Assembly (NCBI RefSeq): GCF_010731735.1
Contig: NZ_AP022588.1
Span: forward strand, 744,001 to 808,000
Source of the DNA: Mycolicibacterium sediminis
GTDB lineage: Bacteria > Actinomycetota > Actinomycetes > Mycobacteriales > Mycobacteriaceae
Direction: 5' to 3'
Length of the DNA: 64,000 bases
Shown: piece after piece, positions 35,934 through 49,782 of the stretch
Layout: the number at the start of each line of letters is the position of its first letter
How positions within the stretch are numbered: position 1 is the stretch's first letter
The notes under the pieces: model-generated
Told to the model about the DNA's origin: nothing
The model's input: only the letters and a program-made list of their open reading frames with translations
Databases searched by the model: none
Program-made: the position numbers and the translations under genes

Positions 35934-36953
35934 CTAGGTGGACTCGCGCACGATCAGGTGCGCGACGTTCGCGCTGCTCGGTTCGCGTACCGACGGATAA
36001 CCGAGTTCGGCCATCATGGCCACGACCGACACGTCGACGATGGTTTCCGCGTCGAAGCCCACCGACGTCAACGGTGGAGCGCTCACCGCGCCCAGCGGCC
36101 GGGCGTCCACGCCCATCACCGCCAGGTCCTCGGGACAGCGCAGGCCCGCCCGTCGGATGCCGTGCAGCACGACCATCGCCGTCTCGTCGCTCTCCGCACA
36201 GACGGCCGTGATCCCCTCGGCCACCCAGCCGGTGACCACGTCGCCGGCATTCGAGCCGTCGGCGCGCAGGACACCGGTCGCGATCCGGTCGAGGCCACGG
36301 GCGTCCGCGGCGGCGTGCAGACCGGCCAGCCAGTACTCCCCCAGCGGCCGCACCTGCTCGACGTCGGAGAAGGCGAAGGCCAACCGGCGGTGTCCGCGGG
36401 AGGCGAGGTGCTCCACCCGCATCTCGCCGATCGTCAGGTGCAGCGCGCCCATGGCGTGCAACTGGGCGCTGCCGAGGTGGATCTGCGGGATGCCCGCGGC
36501 CGTCACCGCGTCGAGCGCTGCGCCGCTGAGCGGGAACACGCCGGTCACGGCGATCGGGTTCAGGTCGGCGATGGCGTCGACGACGTTGCGGCCGTCCTCG
36601 GTCTCGAACTGCAGCGAGAGCACGACGCCGCGCCGGGCCAGCGCCGCGGTCAGGCGGCTGCCGACCTCGATCAGCAGGTCCCCCAGCGATATTCGCGGGA
36701 CGACGTAGAGCACCACGCCGCTACCGCCGCGGGCGAGGTTACGCGCGGCGAGGTTGGGTCGGTAGCCGAGTTGCTCGGCGGCCGCGTGCACGGCTGCCCG
36801 GGTCTGCGCCGAGATCGTCTGGCCGGCGACGTCGTTGAGGACGTAGGTGACGGTGGCGGGCGAGACCTTGGCCAGGCGCGCGACGTCTGTTTTCGTCGGC
36901 CGCGCCGACTTGCTGGCCGCAGTCGGCCGCGCCTTCACACCCACACCGCACAT
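35934..36953 (-). CDS. LacI-family transcriptional regulator
   Basis: A 339-residue repressor with an N-terminal helix-turn-helix (TKTDVARLAKVSPATVTYVLNDVAGQTIS, about 20-48) and the hinge region, then a periplasmic-binding-protein-like effector domain (GVVLYVVPRISLGDLLIEVG and IHLGSAQLHAMGALHLTI). The N-terminus has about 18 extra Lys/Ala-rich residues. It lies ten bases after the MFS gene, same strand, so it probably regulates that transporter and is co-transcribed. Effector unknown. Confidence 0.88.
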   Translation of the reverse strand: MCGVGVKARPTAASKSARPTKTDVARLAKVSPATVTYVLNDVAGQTISAQTRAAVHAAAEQLGYRPNLAARNLARGGSGVVLYVVPRISLGDLLIEVGSRLTAALARRGVVLSLQFETEDGRNVVDAIADLNPIAVTGVFPLSGAALDAVTAAGIPQIHLGSAQLHAMGALHLTIGEMRVEHLASRGHRRLAFAFSDVEQVRPLGEYWLAGLHAAADARGLDRIATGVLRADGSNAGDVVTGWVAEGITAVCAESDETAMVVLHGIRRAGLRCPEDLAVMGVDARPLGAVSAPPLTSVGFDAETIVDVSVVAMMAELGYPSVREPSSANVAHLIVREST

Positions 36954-36962
36954 CGTGGCACG

Positions 36963-38255
36963 TCAGGTGCGCAACCGGGTGCCCGCCGTCTCGCGGAGAC
37001 CCAGCACCGTCAGCAGCGACAGCAGGGCGGCGCCCATCAAGTAGAACGCCGGGGCGAGCACCCCCGTCTCGCTGGTCAGCCACGTGACCACGTAGGGCGT
37101 GGTCCCACCGAACCCGGCGACGGCGATGTTGTAGCCGACCGAGAACCCGCTGTAGCGCACCCGAGTGGCGAACAGTTCGACGCCCGCGGTCACCGCCGCC
37201 GAGATGTACACCGACTCGATCGCGGCGAGCAGGCAGTGCGCGGTGATCGCCGCCGTCAACGAGCCGGAGTTCAGAAGCAGGAACAGCGGGTACGCGGCGA
37301 CCACGAACAGCGCCGATCCGCCGATCAGCATCGGCCTGCGGCCCACCCGGTCGGACAGCGCGGCGAGCGGCAGGATCAGCACCAGCGCGGTCAGGCTGGC
37401 CAGGGTGATCGACGTGAACGACGCGGTCTTCGAGTAGTTCAGCGTTCTGATCAGGTAGGTCGGCAGGAACGTGAATACGACGTAGTAGCCGACGTTGAAG
37501 ACGAGGAAGAGCCCGATGACCTGGAGGATGGACGTCCACGAGGTGCGCACGGCCTCCCGCAGCGGACGCTTCGCGACGTCGTCGGTGGTGCTCAGCCGGG
37601 TGAACTCGGGCGTGTCGTCGAGCCGCAGCCGGATGTAGAGGCCGACGAGTCCGAGCGGGGCGGCCAGCAGGAACGGGATGCGCCAGCCGTAGGACTCCAT
37701 CGCCGCCGCCGGCAGCGCGGCCTGCAGCACCGTCACGGTGATCGAGCCGAGTAGGAAGCCGACCACGCCCGACCAGGCCATGAACGTCACGGTGAGCCCG
37801 CGACGCTCGTCGGAGGCGTACTCCGCGAGATAGACCGCGCCGCCGCCGTACTCACCGCCGGCCGAGAAGCCCTGCAGGCAGCGGAAGAAGAGCAGAAGCA
37901 GCGGAGCGGCCACCCCGATCGTCGCGTAGGTCGGCAGTAGGCCGATCGCCAGCGTCGCCGCCGACATCAGCAGGATGACGATCGCGAGCACGCGCTGCCG
38001 GCCGAGCCGGTCGCCGAGCGGGCCGAAGACGAAGCCGCCGAGCGGCCTCGCGAAGAATGCGGCCGCGAAGATCGCGAACGTGTTGAGCAGAGCGGCGGTG
38101 TCGTCGCCGGCGGGGAAGAAGTTCGCGGCGATGAACGTCGCCAGGAATCCGTAGATGGCGAAGTCGAACCACTCCACGGCATTCCCGATGGAGGCGCCGA
38201 CGACGGCCCTGCGGACGGCGGCCGGTCGCGAGGTCGTTGGCGTCGTCGTCGGCAT
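36963..38255 (-). CDS. MFS transporter, metabolite:H+ symporter (ProP-like)
   Basis: A 430-residue, twelve-helix major facilitator. The first-helix motif [22 protein letters not shown] and the loop [14 protein letters not shown] (MFS signature) mark the metabolite:H+ symporter subfamily, which includes proline/betaine, shikimate and dicarboxylate carriers. [18 protein letters not shown] follows in helix 5. GGAAGGA precedes the ATG at 38255, settling the start against 38285; a TATTCT -10-like hexamer lies at 38287-38292 (minus strand). Probably regulated by the downstream LacI protein. Confidence 0.9.
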   Translation of the reverse strand: MPTTTPTTSRPAAVRRAVVGASIGNAVEWFDFAIYGFLATFIAANFFPAGDDTAALLNTFAIFAAAFFARPLGGFVFGPLGDRLGRQRVLAIVILLMSAATLAIGLLPTYATIGVAAPLLLLFFRCLQGFSAGGEYGGGAVYLAEYASDERRGLTVTFMAWSGVVGFLLGSITVTVLQAALPAAAMESYGWRIPFLLAAPLGLVGLYIRLRLDDTPEFTRLSTTDDVAKRPLREAVRTSWTSILQVIGLFLVFNVGYYVVFTFLPTYLIRTLNYSKTASFTSITLASLTALVLILPLAALSDRVGRRPMLIGGSALFVVAAYPLFLLLNSGSLTAAITAHCLLAAIESVYISAAVTAGVELFATRVRYSGFSVGYNIAVAGFGGTTPYVVTWLTSETGVLAPAFYLMGAALLSLLTVLGLRETAGTRLRT

Positions 38256-40620
<2,365 letters not shown>

Positions 40621-40630
40621 CCTCACCGAC

Positions 40631-40678
40631 ACTGCGGTGAGATCGACTTCTGGCGCGGGATCCCGATCTCACCGCAGT
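40631..40678. terminator. 15-bp inverted repeat between convergent genes
   Basis: ACTGCGGTGAGATCG (40631-40645) and CGATCTCACCGCAGT (40664-40678) are perfect complements around an 18-base loop. The right arm extends to CTCGGCG at 40679-40685. The minus-strand reading of 40664-40685 is identical over 22 bases to 61586-61607. It is positioned to terminate the GyrB-like gene and the convergent SRPBCC gene. Confidence 0.7.
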
Positions 40679-40710
40679 CTCGGCGAGAAGGGGGAACCGC
40701 GCGACGCCCC

Positions 40711-41139
40711 TCAGCTCAACGCGGCGAGGTTGTTGACCGACTTCTCGACGTCGCCTCGGAGCACTCGTGCGCACAGGGTGCCGATCGGCCCGTCGAGCAG
40801 CGCGCCGTGCAGACCCGCGTTGAGGTGGAACGTGGTGCCGGGCTGGTTGTCGTCGATCGTCATGTGCAGGTCGATGTGTACCCCGCCGCGACCGGTGCCG
40901 CGCATCTCGATGCGGTTCGGCTCGTCGTACTCCGTCACCTCCCAGTGGATGGTGTTGCGGAAGGCCTTGACCTTGATCAACGACGACACCGTGGTGCCCT
41001 TCTCGATGACGTCGGGCACCGGGCTCTTCCATCCACCGAAGATCGTCAACCACTCGTCGAAGCGCTTCAGATCGGATGCGAGCACCCACGCACGCTCGGG
41101 CGTGAGGGCAGAGGTTACGGACACGTCAACGGTCGCCAT
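40711..41139 (-). CDS. SRPBCC (START/Bet v1-like) family protein
   Basis: A 142-residue helix-grip protein (VDVSVTSALTPERAWVLASDLKRFDEWLTIFGGWKSP; strand IHWEVTEYDEPNRIEMRGTG; long C-terminal helix LCARVLRGDVEKSVNNLAALS). Members bind hydrophobic ligands or serve as polyketide cyclase-like enzymes. ATG 41139 after AAGTGGTGG; the longer frame to 41271 overlaps the antigen-85 coding end and is not family-like. Ligand unknown. Confidence 0.8.
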   Translation of the reverse strand: MATVDVSVTSALTPERAWVLASDLKRFDEWLTIFGGWKSPVPDVIEKGTTVSSLIKVKAFRNTIHWEVTEYDEPNRIEMRGTGRGGVHIDLHMTIDDNQPGTTFHLNAGLHGALLDGPIGTLCARVLRGDVEKSVNNLAALS

Positions 41140-41185
41140 CCACCACTTGTACCCGACTCGCGCCGGATCGACCCGCCGGGCGCGG

Positions 41186-42469
<1,284 letters not shown>

Positions 42470-42483
42470 CGAAGGGGTATGTC

Positions 42484-42858
42484 ATGCCACGTTCCATCAC
42501 TCGCCGACTCGTGGGCGGTGCAGTCCTCACCGGTGGTGTCCTCGGCGCCGCACTGTTCGGCGGCATCGCGCCCGCCTTCGCCAACGAGGATCCGGCGGCC
42601 AACCCGCCGAACTGCAGCGCCGCCGACCTCGAGGGCGTCCGCGCCGGGGTCTCCGCGTCGACGTCGGCGTACCTGTTCACCCATCCGGACCTCAACGGAT
42701 ACGTGTCCACCCTGTCGGGGCTGCCCCGCGAGGAGGTGGCCAAGCAGACGCAGGGCTACCTGGCCCAGCACCCCCAGGAGCAGGCCGAGATGGCCGGCAT
42801 CCGGCAGCCGCTGATGGACATCAAGGAGCGGTGCGGCGCGCCGCCACCCGCGCCCTGA
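42484..42858 (+). CDS. heme-binding protein, mycobacterial hemophore family
   Basis: A 124-residue exported protein of the Rv0203/hemophore-related family. Signal peptide ends AFA/NE at residue 33; mature protein has two cysteines (Cys44 in PPNCSAADL, Cys117 in KERCG) expected to form a disulfide, and the conserved HPDLNGYVSTLSGLPREEV segment. Known members carry heme from the outside to MmpL transporters. GAAGGGG before the ATG is a ribosome binding site. The Pro-rich end (PPPAP) lies three bases from the convergent rhomboid gene. Confidence 0.88.
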   Translation: MPRSITRRLVGGAVLTGGVLGAALFGGIAPAFANEDPAANPPNCSAADLEGVRAGVSASTSAYLFTHPDLNGYVSTLSGLPREEVAKQTQGYLAQHPQEQAEMAGIRQPLMDIKERCGAPPPAP

Positions 42859-42861
42859 CCC

Positions 42862-43710
42862 TCAGGCGTAGATGGCGAGTAGTGCGGCGGTGCGCCACCA
42901 GATCAGGCCGACGAACACCGCCAGCAGCGCGATCGTGACGCCGGCCTGCACCACATTGCGGTTGGCGCGGGGCGCGTAGCCGTACGCCCACGCGACCACC
43001 GCTCCGGTGACGAGGCCACCGATGTGTCCCTGCCAGCTGATCCCGGGGACCACGAACGTGATCACCAGGTTGATCACGATGAGCACGATGATCGGGCGCA
43101 TGTCGAAGTCCAGCTTGCGCGCGAGGACGAGCGACGCGCCGAACAGCCCGAAGATGGCGCCGGACGCACCGAGGGTCGCCGCCTCGATCGGTGACAGCAG
43201 GTAGACCAGCACCGACCCGCCTATCGCGCTCAGCGCGTAGACGCCGATGAACCGGACGTGCCCCAGCGCGGCCTCCAGCGCGGGGCCGGTGAAGTACAGC
43301 GCCACCATGTTGAACAGGATGTGCGTCACGCCGACGTGGAGGAACGCCGACGTGATCAGCCGGTAGAACTGATCGTCGTAGGCGATGCCGATCGGCCACA
43401 GGACGAACTGGCGGTACACGTCGTCGCTCACCTTCTGGAGGACGAAGGCGATGACGTTGATGGCGATCAGCACGTAGGTCACCAGGGGCCGCTCCACCGG
43501 TCGGCCGCCGAACGCCGTCACAGGCTGCCGCACCGACCGCGCCGCCGCGTCGACGCACCCGACGCACTGATGCCCGACGGGCGCCTGCCGCATGCACTCC
43601 GGGCAGATGGGCCGCTGGCACCGGGTGCAGTGCACCCAGGTCTGCCGATCGGGGTGCCGGTAGCAGGTCGGCGGCGCGCCCAGCGGCTGCTGCGGGTACG
43701 GGTTGCTCAC
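42862..43710 (-). CDS. rhomboid family intramembrane serine protease
   Basis: A 282-residue membrane protease. The N-terminal 60 residues carry a B-box-like zinc motif with Cys/His pairs (CYRHPDRQTWVHCTRCQRPICPECM then HQCVGC). Six helices follow, with the catalytic serine in LGASGAIFGLFGAS and the catalytic histidine in WQGHIGGLVTG. Architecture matches M. tuberculosis Rv0110. GTG 43710 has GGAAG about ten bases upstream; an alternative GTG at 43719 adds three residues. Natural substrates unknown. Confidence 0.9.
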   Translation of the reverse strand: MSNPYPQQPLGAPPTCYRHPDRQTWVHCTRCQRPICPECMRQAPVGHQCVGCVDAAARSVRQPVTAFGGRPVERPLVTYVLIAINVIAFVLQKVSDDVYRQFVLWPIGIAYDDQFYRLITSAFLHVGVTHILFNMVALYFTGPALEAALGHVRFIGVYALSAIGGSVLVYLLSPIEAATLGASGAIFGLFGASLVLARKLDFDMRPIIVLIVINLVITFVVPGISWQGHIGGLVTGAVVAWAYGYAPRANRNVVQAGVTIALLAVFVGLIWWRTAALLAIYA

Positions 43711-43759
43711 GAACACCACTCTTCCAGTCCGACGGAACTCGGTTCGCGCACGGGATGCC

Positions 43760-44569
43760 TCAGAACCGCCAGAGCGCTTCCTGCGTGGTGCTCGCGATCA
43801 ACGCACCCGAGGCGGAGTACAGCGAGCCGGCCACCAACCCACGCGCGTCGCTGTTGGTGAGCGACCGCACCTCGTAGCGGTGCCACTGGTGCGGGTCGAA
43901 GGCGCGGTGGAACCACACCGCGTGGTCGAGGCTCGCGGCGTACCCGACGTGCGGGTCCAGCGGGACGCCCGGCGGGCGGGCGACGGGCACGGGACCGAAG
44001 TCGGACAGGAACGTCAGCGCGCAGGCCCGGACCAGTGCGTCGTCCTCGATGGGGTCGCGCGTGCGGATCCAGAAGGGGGGCACGGCGAAGTCGGAGTCGT
44101 CGCCGGGCGTCACCCGCATGTCGAAGCGGTCCGCGAACCCCATGGTGGGTTTCTTCGGTACCGCGTCGTCGAACTCGAGGGCCGGGACGACGGGGGGCTG
44201 CCAGTCTGCGGCGACCTCGGCACGGTGGAACGACGCGATCATCTCCAGGATCACCTTGCCGTGCTGCACCGCGGTGACGCGGCGGGTGTCGAACGACCGG
44301 CCGTCGCGGGTGCGCTCGACCCGCAGTTCGACGTCGACGCCGTACTCCCCGCCGCGCACGAAGTAGAGGTGCAGGGACTGCGGCAGCTTGTCGGGTTCGA
44401 CGGTCGCGCCCGCGGCGGCGAGGGCCTGCGCGGCGATCAGCCCGCCGAACAGGCGGTTCCCCGGCCCGCGCGGCGGATTGGGCGCGACGAACACGTCACC
44501 GCGCCGCTCGAAGTCGAGGAGTCGGGCGATCCAGCTGGGCCGGTCACAGCCGGAGTTGACGGGTGTCAT
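43760..44569 (-). CDS. acyl-CoA thioesterase (TesB-like double hotdog)
   Basis: A 269-residue thioesterase of the acyl-CoA thioesterase II/TesB family. Two hotdog halves: residues about 20-110 (NRLFGGLIAAQALAAAG, SLHLYFVRGG, then FDTRRVTAVQHGKVILEM) and about 160-269 (YAASLDHAVWFHRAFDPHQWHRYEVRS and the final GRGLVAGSLYSASGALIAST-type end). Hydrolyses acyl-CoA to free acid and CoA. ATG at 44569. Follows the MoxR operon by about 40 bases on the same strand and may be its last part. Confidence 0.88.
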   Translation of the reverse strand: MTPVNSGCDRPSWIARLLDFERRGDVFVAPNPPRGPGNRLFGGLIAAQALAAAGATVEPDKLPQSLHLYFVRGGEYGVDVELRVERTRDGRSFDTRRVTAVQHGKVILEMIASFHRAEVAADWQPPVVPALEFDDAVPKKPTMGFADRFDMRVTPGDDSDFAVPPFWIRTRDPIEDDALVRACALTFLSDFGPVPVARPPGVPLDPHVGYAASLDHAVWFHRAFDPHQWHRYEVRSLTNSDARGLVAGSLYSASGALIASTTQEALWRF

Positions 44570-44609
44570 CAATCGGCACCCTAGCCGACCCGTGACGGGT
44601 CCCCGGCGA

Positions 44610-45026
44610 TCAGTCGGGCGGGAGGAAGGGACGCGCGACGACGGCGAACACCACCACGGCGGCGAAGGGTGCCGCCGCGGGCAGCCAGGCGACGTCGGCG
44701 GGGACCACCGCGGCGAACGTCGCGACCGAGGAGAGGGCGAGGGCCCCCAGCATCGTCGGCGCGGACACGCTCGCCTCCGCGACGTGGCGGGTGACGAGGT
44801 AGGCGGTGGCGGCCAGGCCCGCCAGGGCGGCGACCAGGGCGGGCGGGTCGGTGAGGACCACCAGTGCGACGACGCACACCACTGCCACCGTCGCGCCGAC
44901 CGCCCAGCGGACCCCGACCGCGACCGCCACCACCGCCGCGGCGACAAGTCCGAACGCGGGACCGTCGACTCCGCCGGCGATCGCGGCGATCATCAGCAGT
45001 CCGAAGGCCGGGGACAGCGCGCGCAC
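44610..45026 (-). CDS. small polytopic membrane protein of the MoxR operon
   Basis: A 138-residue, almost entirely hydrophobic protein with four or five helices (FGLLMIAAIAGGVDGPAFGLVAAAVVAVAVGV and similar). GTG start is one base after the DUF58 stop. It belongs to the same transcript as moxR and DUF58 genes. Similar small membrane proteins accompany the M. tuberculosis moxR3 cluster, from memory. Function unknown. Confidence 0.75.
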   Translation of the reverse strand: MRALSPAFGLLMIAAIAGGVDGPAFGLVAAAVVAVAVGVRWAVGATVAVVCVVALVVLTDPPALVAALAGLAATAYLVTRHVAEASVSAPTMLGALALSSVATFAAVVPADVAWLPAAAPFAAVVVFAVVARPFLPPD

Positions 45027-45027
45027 G

Positions 45028-46262
45028 TCACCGCCGCCTGGAGGTGCGGCGCCGGTGGTCGGGCACGAGGTGCATCACGTGGTCGAGCGCGGAGGACTCG
45101 GGCCACGCGATCACGTCGACGCCGACGGTGGCCATGTCCCGGTACATGAAGGACCGCTGCTGCGACCACATCCGGTGGACCAGCGGATCCTGGTCGTCGC
45201 CGAAGGGCGCCCCGGCCAGCACGTCGACGGCCACCACCACGTGACCGAGCCGGCACAGGTCGATCAGGGCGAGCGCGAAGTCCGTGTCGAGCAGGGTCGA
45301 GAACGCGACGACGATCGCGCCGGACGGCACCGACGCCCGCGGTGCGAGCGTGCCCGTCGAGCGCTCGTAGGCGGCGCCGGCCCCGAGCACCGCGTCGAGC
45401 ACGCGATAGAACTGCCGTCGACCGATGTCGGGGGGCAGCCACCGCGGGCTGCCCCCGAGTGCGACGACGCCTGCCCGATCGCCGCCGCGCAGCGCGCTCT
45501 GCACCACCTGGACGGCGCCGCGCGCAGTGCGCTCGGTGGCGTCGGTGGCCGGTCCCGGCGGCTGGTCGTAGGTGTCGACGAGGACGACCACGTCGGCGGC
45601 GCGCTCGCTGAGCCGCTCCGTCACGTGCAGGCTGCCGCGGCGTGCGCTGACCGGCCAGTTCACCGTTCGCAGGTGGTCGCCGGGCACGTAGGTGCGGATG
45701 CCGCCGAACTCGACGCCCCGGCCGATGCGGGAGGTGATGTGCGTGCCGAGCCGGTCGAGGAGTTCGGTCCGCGGCAGCGCCGTCGCCTCGGCCGGCACGA
45801 GCGGGAAGACGAAGACGTCGGCGATCTCGGCCGTCGCGGTGCCCTCGAACAGTCCGCCGCGCCCAGGGACCGAGACGTGCACGCGCAGCGGGTAGCGCCC
45901 CCAGCGGTCGGTGCTCGCGGTCACGTCGGTGCGGCCGTCCGGTCGCGGCGTCACCGCGCATCGCAGACCGCTGCTGCCGGTGACCGCGACGTCGACCGGC
46001 GTCCCGTCGTCCGCCGACGCCCACACCGTCAGCCGTACGTCCTCGGTCTCGAAGCAGCGCAGCACGCCGGGGTCGGCGTGCACCTCCACCGATGGTGGCC
46101 TGCGCTGCCAGCCGATCGACGCCAGCACCCCCGCCAGCGGCGCGACGAACACGGCCATCTGCCACGCCGAGGTGAGCACCGCGGCCGCGAGCCCCACGGC
46201 CAGGCACGTCGCGATCGCACGCGTCAACGACGATGCGCGCCAACGTAGTTCGACCGGAGTGC

Positions 46263-46266
<4 letters not shown>
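45028..46266 (-). CDS. DUF58 domain protein
   Basis: A 412-residue membrane-anchored protein. Two N-terminal helices (about 16-50) are followed by a beta-rich extracytoplasmic or cytoplasmic region and the DUF58 block, IGRGVEFGGIRTYVPGDHLRTVNWPVSARRGSLHV. The C-terminus is a von Willebrand A-like domain with DVVVLVDTYDQP. DUF58 proteins work with MoxR AAA+ ATPases. GTG overlaps the moxR stop (GTGA). Confidence 0.88.
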
Positions 46267-47227
<961 letters not shown>

Positions 47228-47231
<4 letters not shown>

Positions 47232-47713
47232 ATGCGCTCCAGCCGTCGAAGTAGTTCGTCCAGTACTTCTCGGCCCGGACCGGGTGCGTCCCTGCCCTCG
47301 GTGGCGACCGCGTCGGGGTCCACCCAGATCCACAGTTCGTCGCCGAACACCATGCGTGCGGTGGCGTGGAAGCTCGTCGCGTCCTTGCTCCTGCGCTGTC
47401 CGGTGGCCAGTTCGAACTGGCGGGCCAGGACCGGGCGGAGGTGCTTGTCCCAGTCGGCGCGGGTCGAGTCGGCGCGACTGACCAGGGTGTCGGTGCGGGC
47501 CAGCCACCGGCGCAGCGTCGCCGCCGGATCCCGCGACGTGGATTCGTCGACCGGATCGGGAACCTCCCGCACCACGTACCAGCGCAACCCGAGGAGCACC
47601 ACCGCGGCAGCGGCCCCGCCCGCCCAGGCGATCACCGACCGGTCGGGGACCCCGAGCACGGCCACCTCGACGATGGCGACCAGCAGCAGCCCGGCCGCGA
47701 GCAGCCGCGTCAC
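47228..47713 (-). CDS. membrane-anchored protein of the MoxR operon (161 aa)
   Basis: A 161-residue protein with two adjacent N-terminal helices (LLAAGLLLVAIVEVAVLGV and VIAWAGGAAAAVVLLGLRWYVV) and a soluble C-terminal domain (RRWLARTDTLVSRADSTRADWDKHLRPVLARQFELATGQRRSKD, then LWIWVDPDAV). GTG overlaps the DUF4129 stop, and its stop overlaps the moxR ATG. No named family recognised. Confidence 0.8.
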
Positions 47714-48672
47714 ACCCTGCTCCCTAGTTCGTCGAGCACCCGCTGAAGGACGCCGACGGCCGCCTCCCGGTGCCGCTCGGTCATCACGTGTGGGCTGAAC
47801 CGCGCCTCCTCGAAGAGGTCCACCAGTTCCGTTGCGCTGTCGGGTCGCAACGCATTCAGGTCGACGGCGCGAGCGAGGACCTCCGACGCGGTGTCGAAGT
47901 CCCTCGGGCTCGCGCCGGGCACGCGGGCGAGTTCGTGCTCCATCGCCGCCCAGCACGCGATGATCGAACTGCGGGGGTCGAGCGTCAGGTCGCCGACGGC
48001 GGCGAGCCCGACCTCCGCCGCGCGCGCGAGGTTCTCGGACTCGGCATCGGAGAGCGGCGTCGCGGGCGGGCCGACGGACTCGACCGGTGCCGCGGCACGC
48101 GGGCGACGGCGGGCGCCGACCACGCTTCCGGCCACGATGACGACGAGGAAGGCCGCGGTGACGGCGTAGAAGTAGCCCAGCAGGTTCCAGTCCTCCGAGA
48201 CGACGGGATCGTCTGCGGCGTCAGCGTCGCTCGGCGGGGGCGGCGACTCCGCGGCGGGGGCGGAGGTGGCCGGTGGGTCCGGCTCGGACCCCTGCGGGGT
48301 GGCGTCGAGCGTCAGTCTGCTCAGCATCGCGACGACCAGTACCCACAGGAGGACGGCTCCGAACGCGATCAGCCAGGTGCGACGGGCGGGCCCACCGCGA
48401 TCGACGCGCATCCAGTCGAGCCTGCCCGCGACCCGCGCCGCGCCTGCCGCGGGTCGGCGGACCCGGACGACGACCGCCACCGTTACCACCGCGACCGCGG
48501 CGGCGAGCAGCGTGATGACCACGACCGCCGCTACCGGATCGTCGGGGGTTCGCTCCACGAGGGCCGGTTCGCCGCCGGGCATGTGGCCGCGGAGGGCCAG
48601 CGTGACCAAGGCGAGGCAGCCAGCCGCCATCGCCACGGACGCAGTCGCGCGCCCCGTCGACGTCTCGGCCAT
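47710..48672 (-). CDS. DUF4129 domain membrane protein, first gene of the MoxR operon
   Basis: A 320-residue protein with helices near residues 10-27, 48-70, 100-118 and 168-187 and a C-terminal DUF4129 domain (DPRSSIIACWAAMEHELARVPGASPRDFDTASEVLARAV). That domain, of the transglutaminase-associated group, is common beside MoxR/DUF58 genes. A linker of Pro/Ala/Asp (PATSAPAAESPPPPSDADAADD) joins the middle helices. The operon promoter should lie in 48673-48844, but no clear box was found. Confidence 0.82.
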   Translation of the reverse strand: MAETSTGRATASVAMAAGCLALVTLALRGHMPGGEPALVERTPDDPVAAVVVITLLAAAVAVVTVAVVVRVRRPAAGAARVAGRLDWMRVDRGGPARRTWLIAFGAVLLWVLVVAMLSRLTLDATPQGSEPDPPATSAPAAESPPPPSDADAADDPVVSEDWNLLGYFYAVTAAFLVVIVAGSVVGARRRPRAAAPVESVGPPATPLSDAESENLARAAEVGLAAVGDLTLDPRSSIIACWAAMEHELARVPGASPRDFDTASEVLARAVDLNALRPDSATELVDLFEEARFSPHVMTERHREAAVGVLQRVLDELGSRV

Positions 48673-48776
48673 CGCGGACCTCCCGGGCGACCGCGCGTCG
48701 GGTCACCCTTGCCCTGGTGACCTCGACTCTAGGCCGCCCGTCGCGGGGTCCTGGCCGGGATTACGGAACCGTCACC

Positions 48777-48836
48777 GCGACTGTGGGCGTAGTGCACGAT
48801 TTCGGCTCACTTGGCGTACGTAGACCCCACACTCGC
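48777..48836. repeat. intergenic inverted repeat GCGACTGTGGG ... CCCACACTCGC
   Basis: Arms 48777-48787 and 48826-48836 pair at 10 of 11 positions. The minus-strand reading CGAGTGTGGGGTCTACG resembles the CGCCGAACGTGGG elements at 20.6 and 38.4 kb. It lies nine bases past the stop of the minus-strand SRPBCC gene, so it is a candidate terminator. Confidence 0.5.
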
Positions 48837-48844
48837 TGCTTCGG

Positions 48845-49315
48845 TCAGGAGTTCGAGGACGCGGCCTCGCGTTCGGCAGCCTGGATCAGGCGCAGCGAGA
48901 TCACCTTGATCGCGCCGCCGAGCAGCGCCCGCATCGCCGGACCGGTCCCGGGCACGCCCTCGGTGAACCGGCCCCGCCACACGAGGTCGGTGCCGCCGGA
49001 GGCGTTCGGCGTGAAGATCGCCTCGCCGCGATAGCCGACGGCGGGTGTCTTCGGGGCGATCAGTTCGTAGACGTGCCGCCGGTCCTGCTCGTACTCGACG
49101 GTCTTCTCGAGCATGACGACGGGCCACAGCCCGACCTTGCGCACGGCGCCGACACCCGCGGGCTCGGGATCGCCCAGGACGTCCCAACTCGACTGGAAGA
49201 CCACGGGTTTGGCCCATTCACTCCAGCGCGCGCCGTCGGTCTCGAGGCGGAACAGCGTCGCCGGTGGCGCGGTGCTGGTCCGCGTGACCTCGAACGTGAA
49301 CGTCTTGCCCGCCAT
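48845..49315 (-). CDS. SRPBCC family protein (second)
   Basis: A 156-residue helix-grip protein (FTFEVTRTSTAPPATLFRLETDGARWSEWAKPVVFQSSWDVLG; AVGYRGEAIFTPNASGGTDLVWRGRFTE; long final helix GGAIKVISLRLIQAAEREA). Expected to bind a hydrophobic ligand or act on lipids/polyketides; exact role unknown. ATG at 49315 with no obvious competing start. Stands alone between inverted repeats. Confidence 0.82.
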   Translation of the reverse strand: MAGKTFTFEVTRTSTAPPATLFRLETDGARWSEWAKPVVFQSSWDVLGDPEPAGVGAVRKVGLWPVVMLEKTVEYEQDRRHVYELIAPKTPAVGYRGEAIFTPNASGGTDLVWRGRFTEGVPGTGPAMRALLGGAIKVISLRLIQAAEREAASSNS

Positions 49316-49401
49316 GTCGTCTCCCGGTCTCGAAGCGTTGTGGCTGCGAACCCTACCGGAGGCGATTCAATGCTAAATCCGTGTTACGCGCGTGTTACGG
49401 C

Positions 49402-49407
49402 TATGCT
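49402..49407 (+). promoter_or_regulatory. -10 element with upstream CGTGTTACG repeats
   Basis: TATGCT ends six bases before the ATG at 49414, suiting a leaderless transcript. Just upstream, CGTGTTACG occurs twice (49380-49388 and 49391-49399), where a -35 box or regulator would bind. Confidence 0.5.
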
Positions 49408-49413
49408 GGCGGC

Positions 49414-49782
49414 ATGCGCGACAGGGACGTATTCCGGCAGGTGGAGACGCTGCGACACCGCGATGCGACCTCATCGGTGAGTCGCCCCGCACTCGAGGTC
49501 CACGCCCGCGCCGTGGCACGCGCGAGCGAGTCGGTCCGGCCGTCGTTCGTCTCCGACACGGACCTGGACGCCATCGCCGACCCGCGGGTCTCCACCATGG
49601 CGGCCCTCGAGCTGTGCCTGGACGGACTGTGGCGCCGGGCCGACGACGGCTACGTGATCACCGACGTCGACTACGTCGCCGACGTGCTGGCCGACGCGGG
49701 CAGGCCGCGGGCGTGGCGCACGCTGAGCACCCTCGCCCGCCGCGTCTGGATAGAGCTCAACAGCGACCGCTTCATCCCGTAG
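49414..49782 (+). CDS. hypothetical protein (122 aa)
   Basis: A 122-residue soluble, mainly helical protein (RDVFRQVETLRHRDATSSVSRPALEVHARAVARASE; STMAALELCLDGLWRRADDGYVITDVDYVADVLADAGRPRAWRTLSTLARRVWIELN). The final part could be a winged-helix-like fold, but no family is recognised. ATG 49414 fits a leaderless promoter and is preferred to 49381. Its 3' end overlaps the convergent gene by 11 bases. Confidence 0.65.
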   Translation: MRDRDVFRQVETLRHRDATSSVSRPALEVHARAVARASESVRPSFVSDTDLDAIADPRVSTMAALELCLDGLWRRADDGYVITDVDYVADVLADAGRPRAWRTLSTLARRVWIELNSDRFIP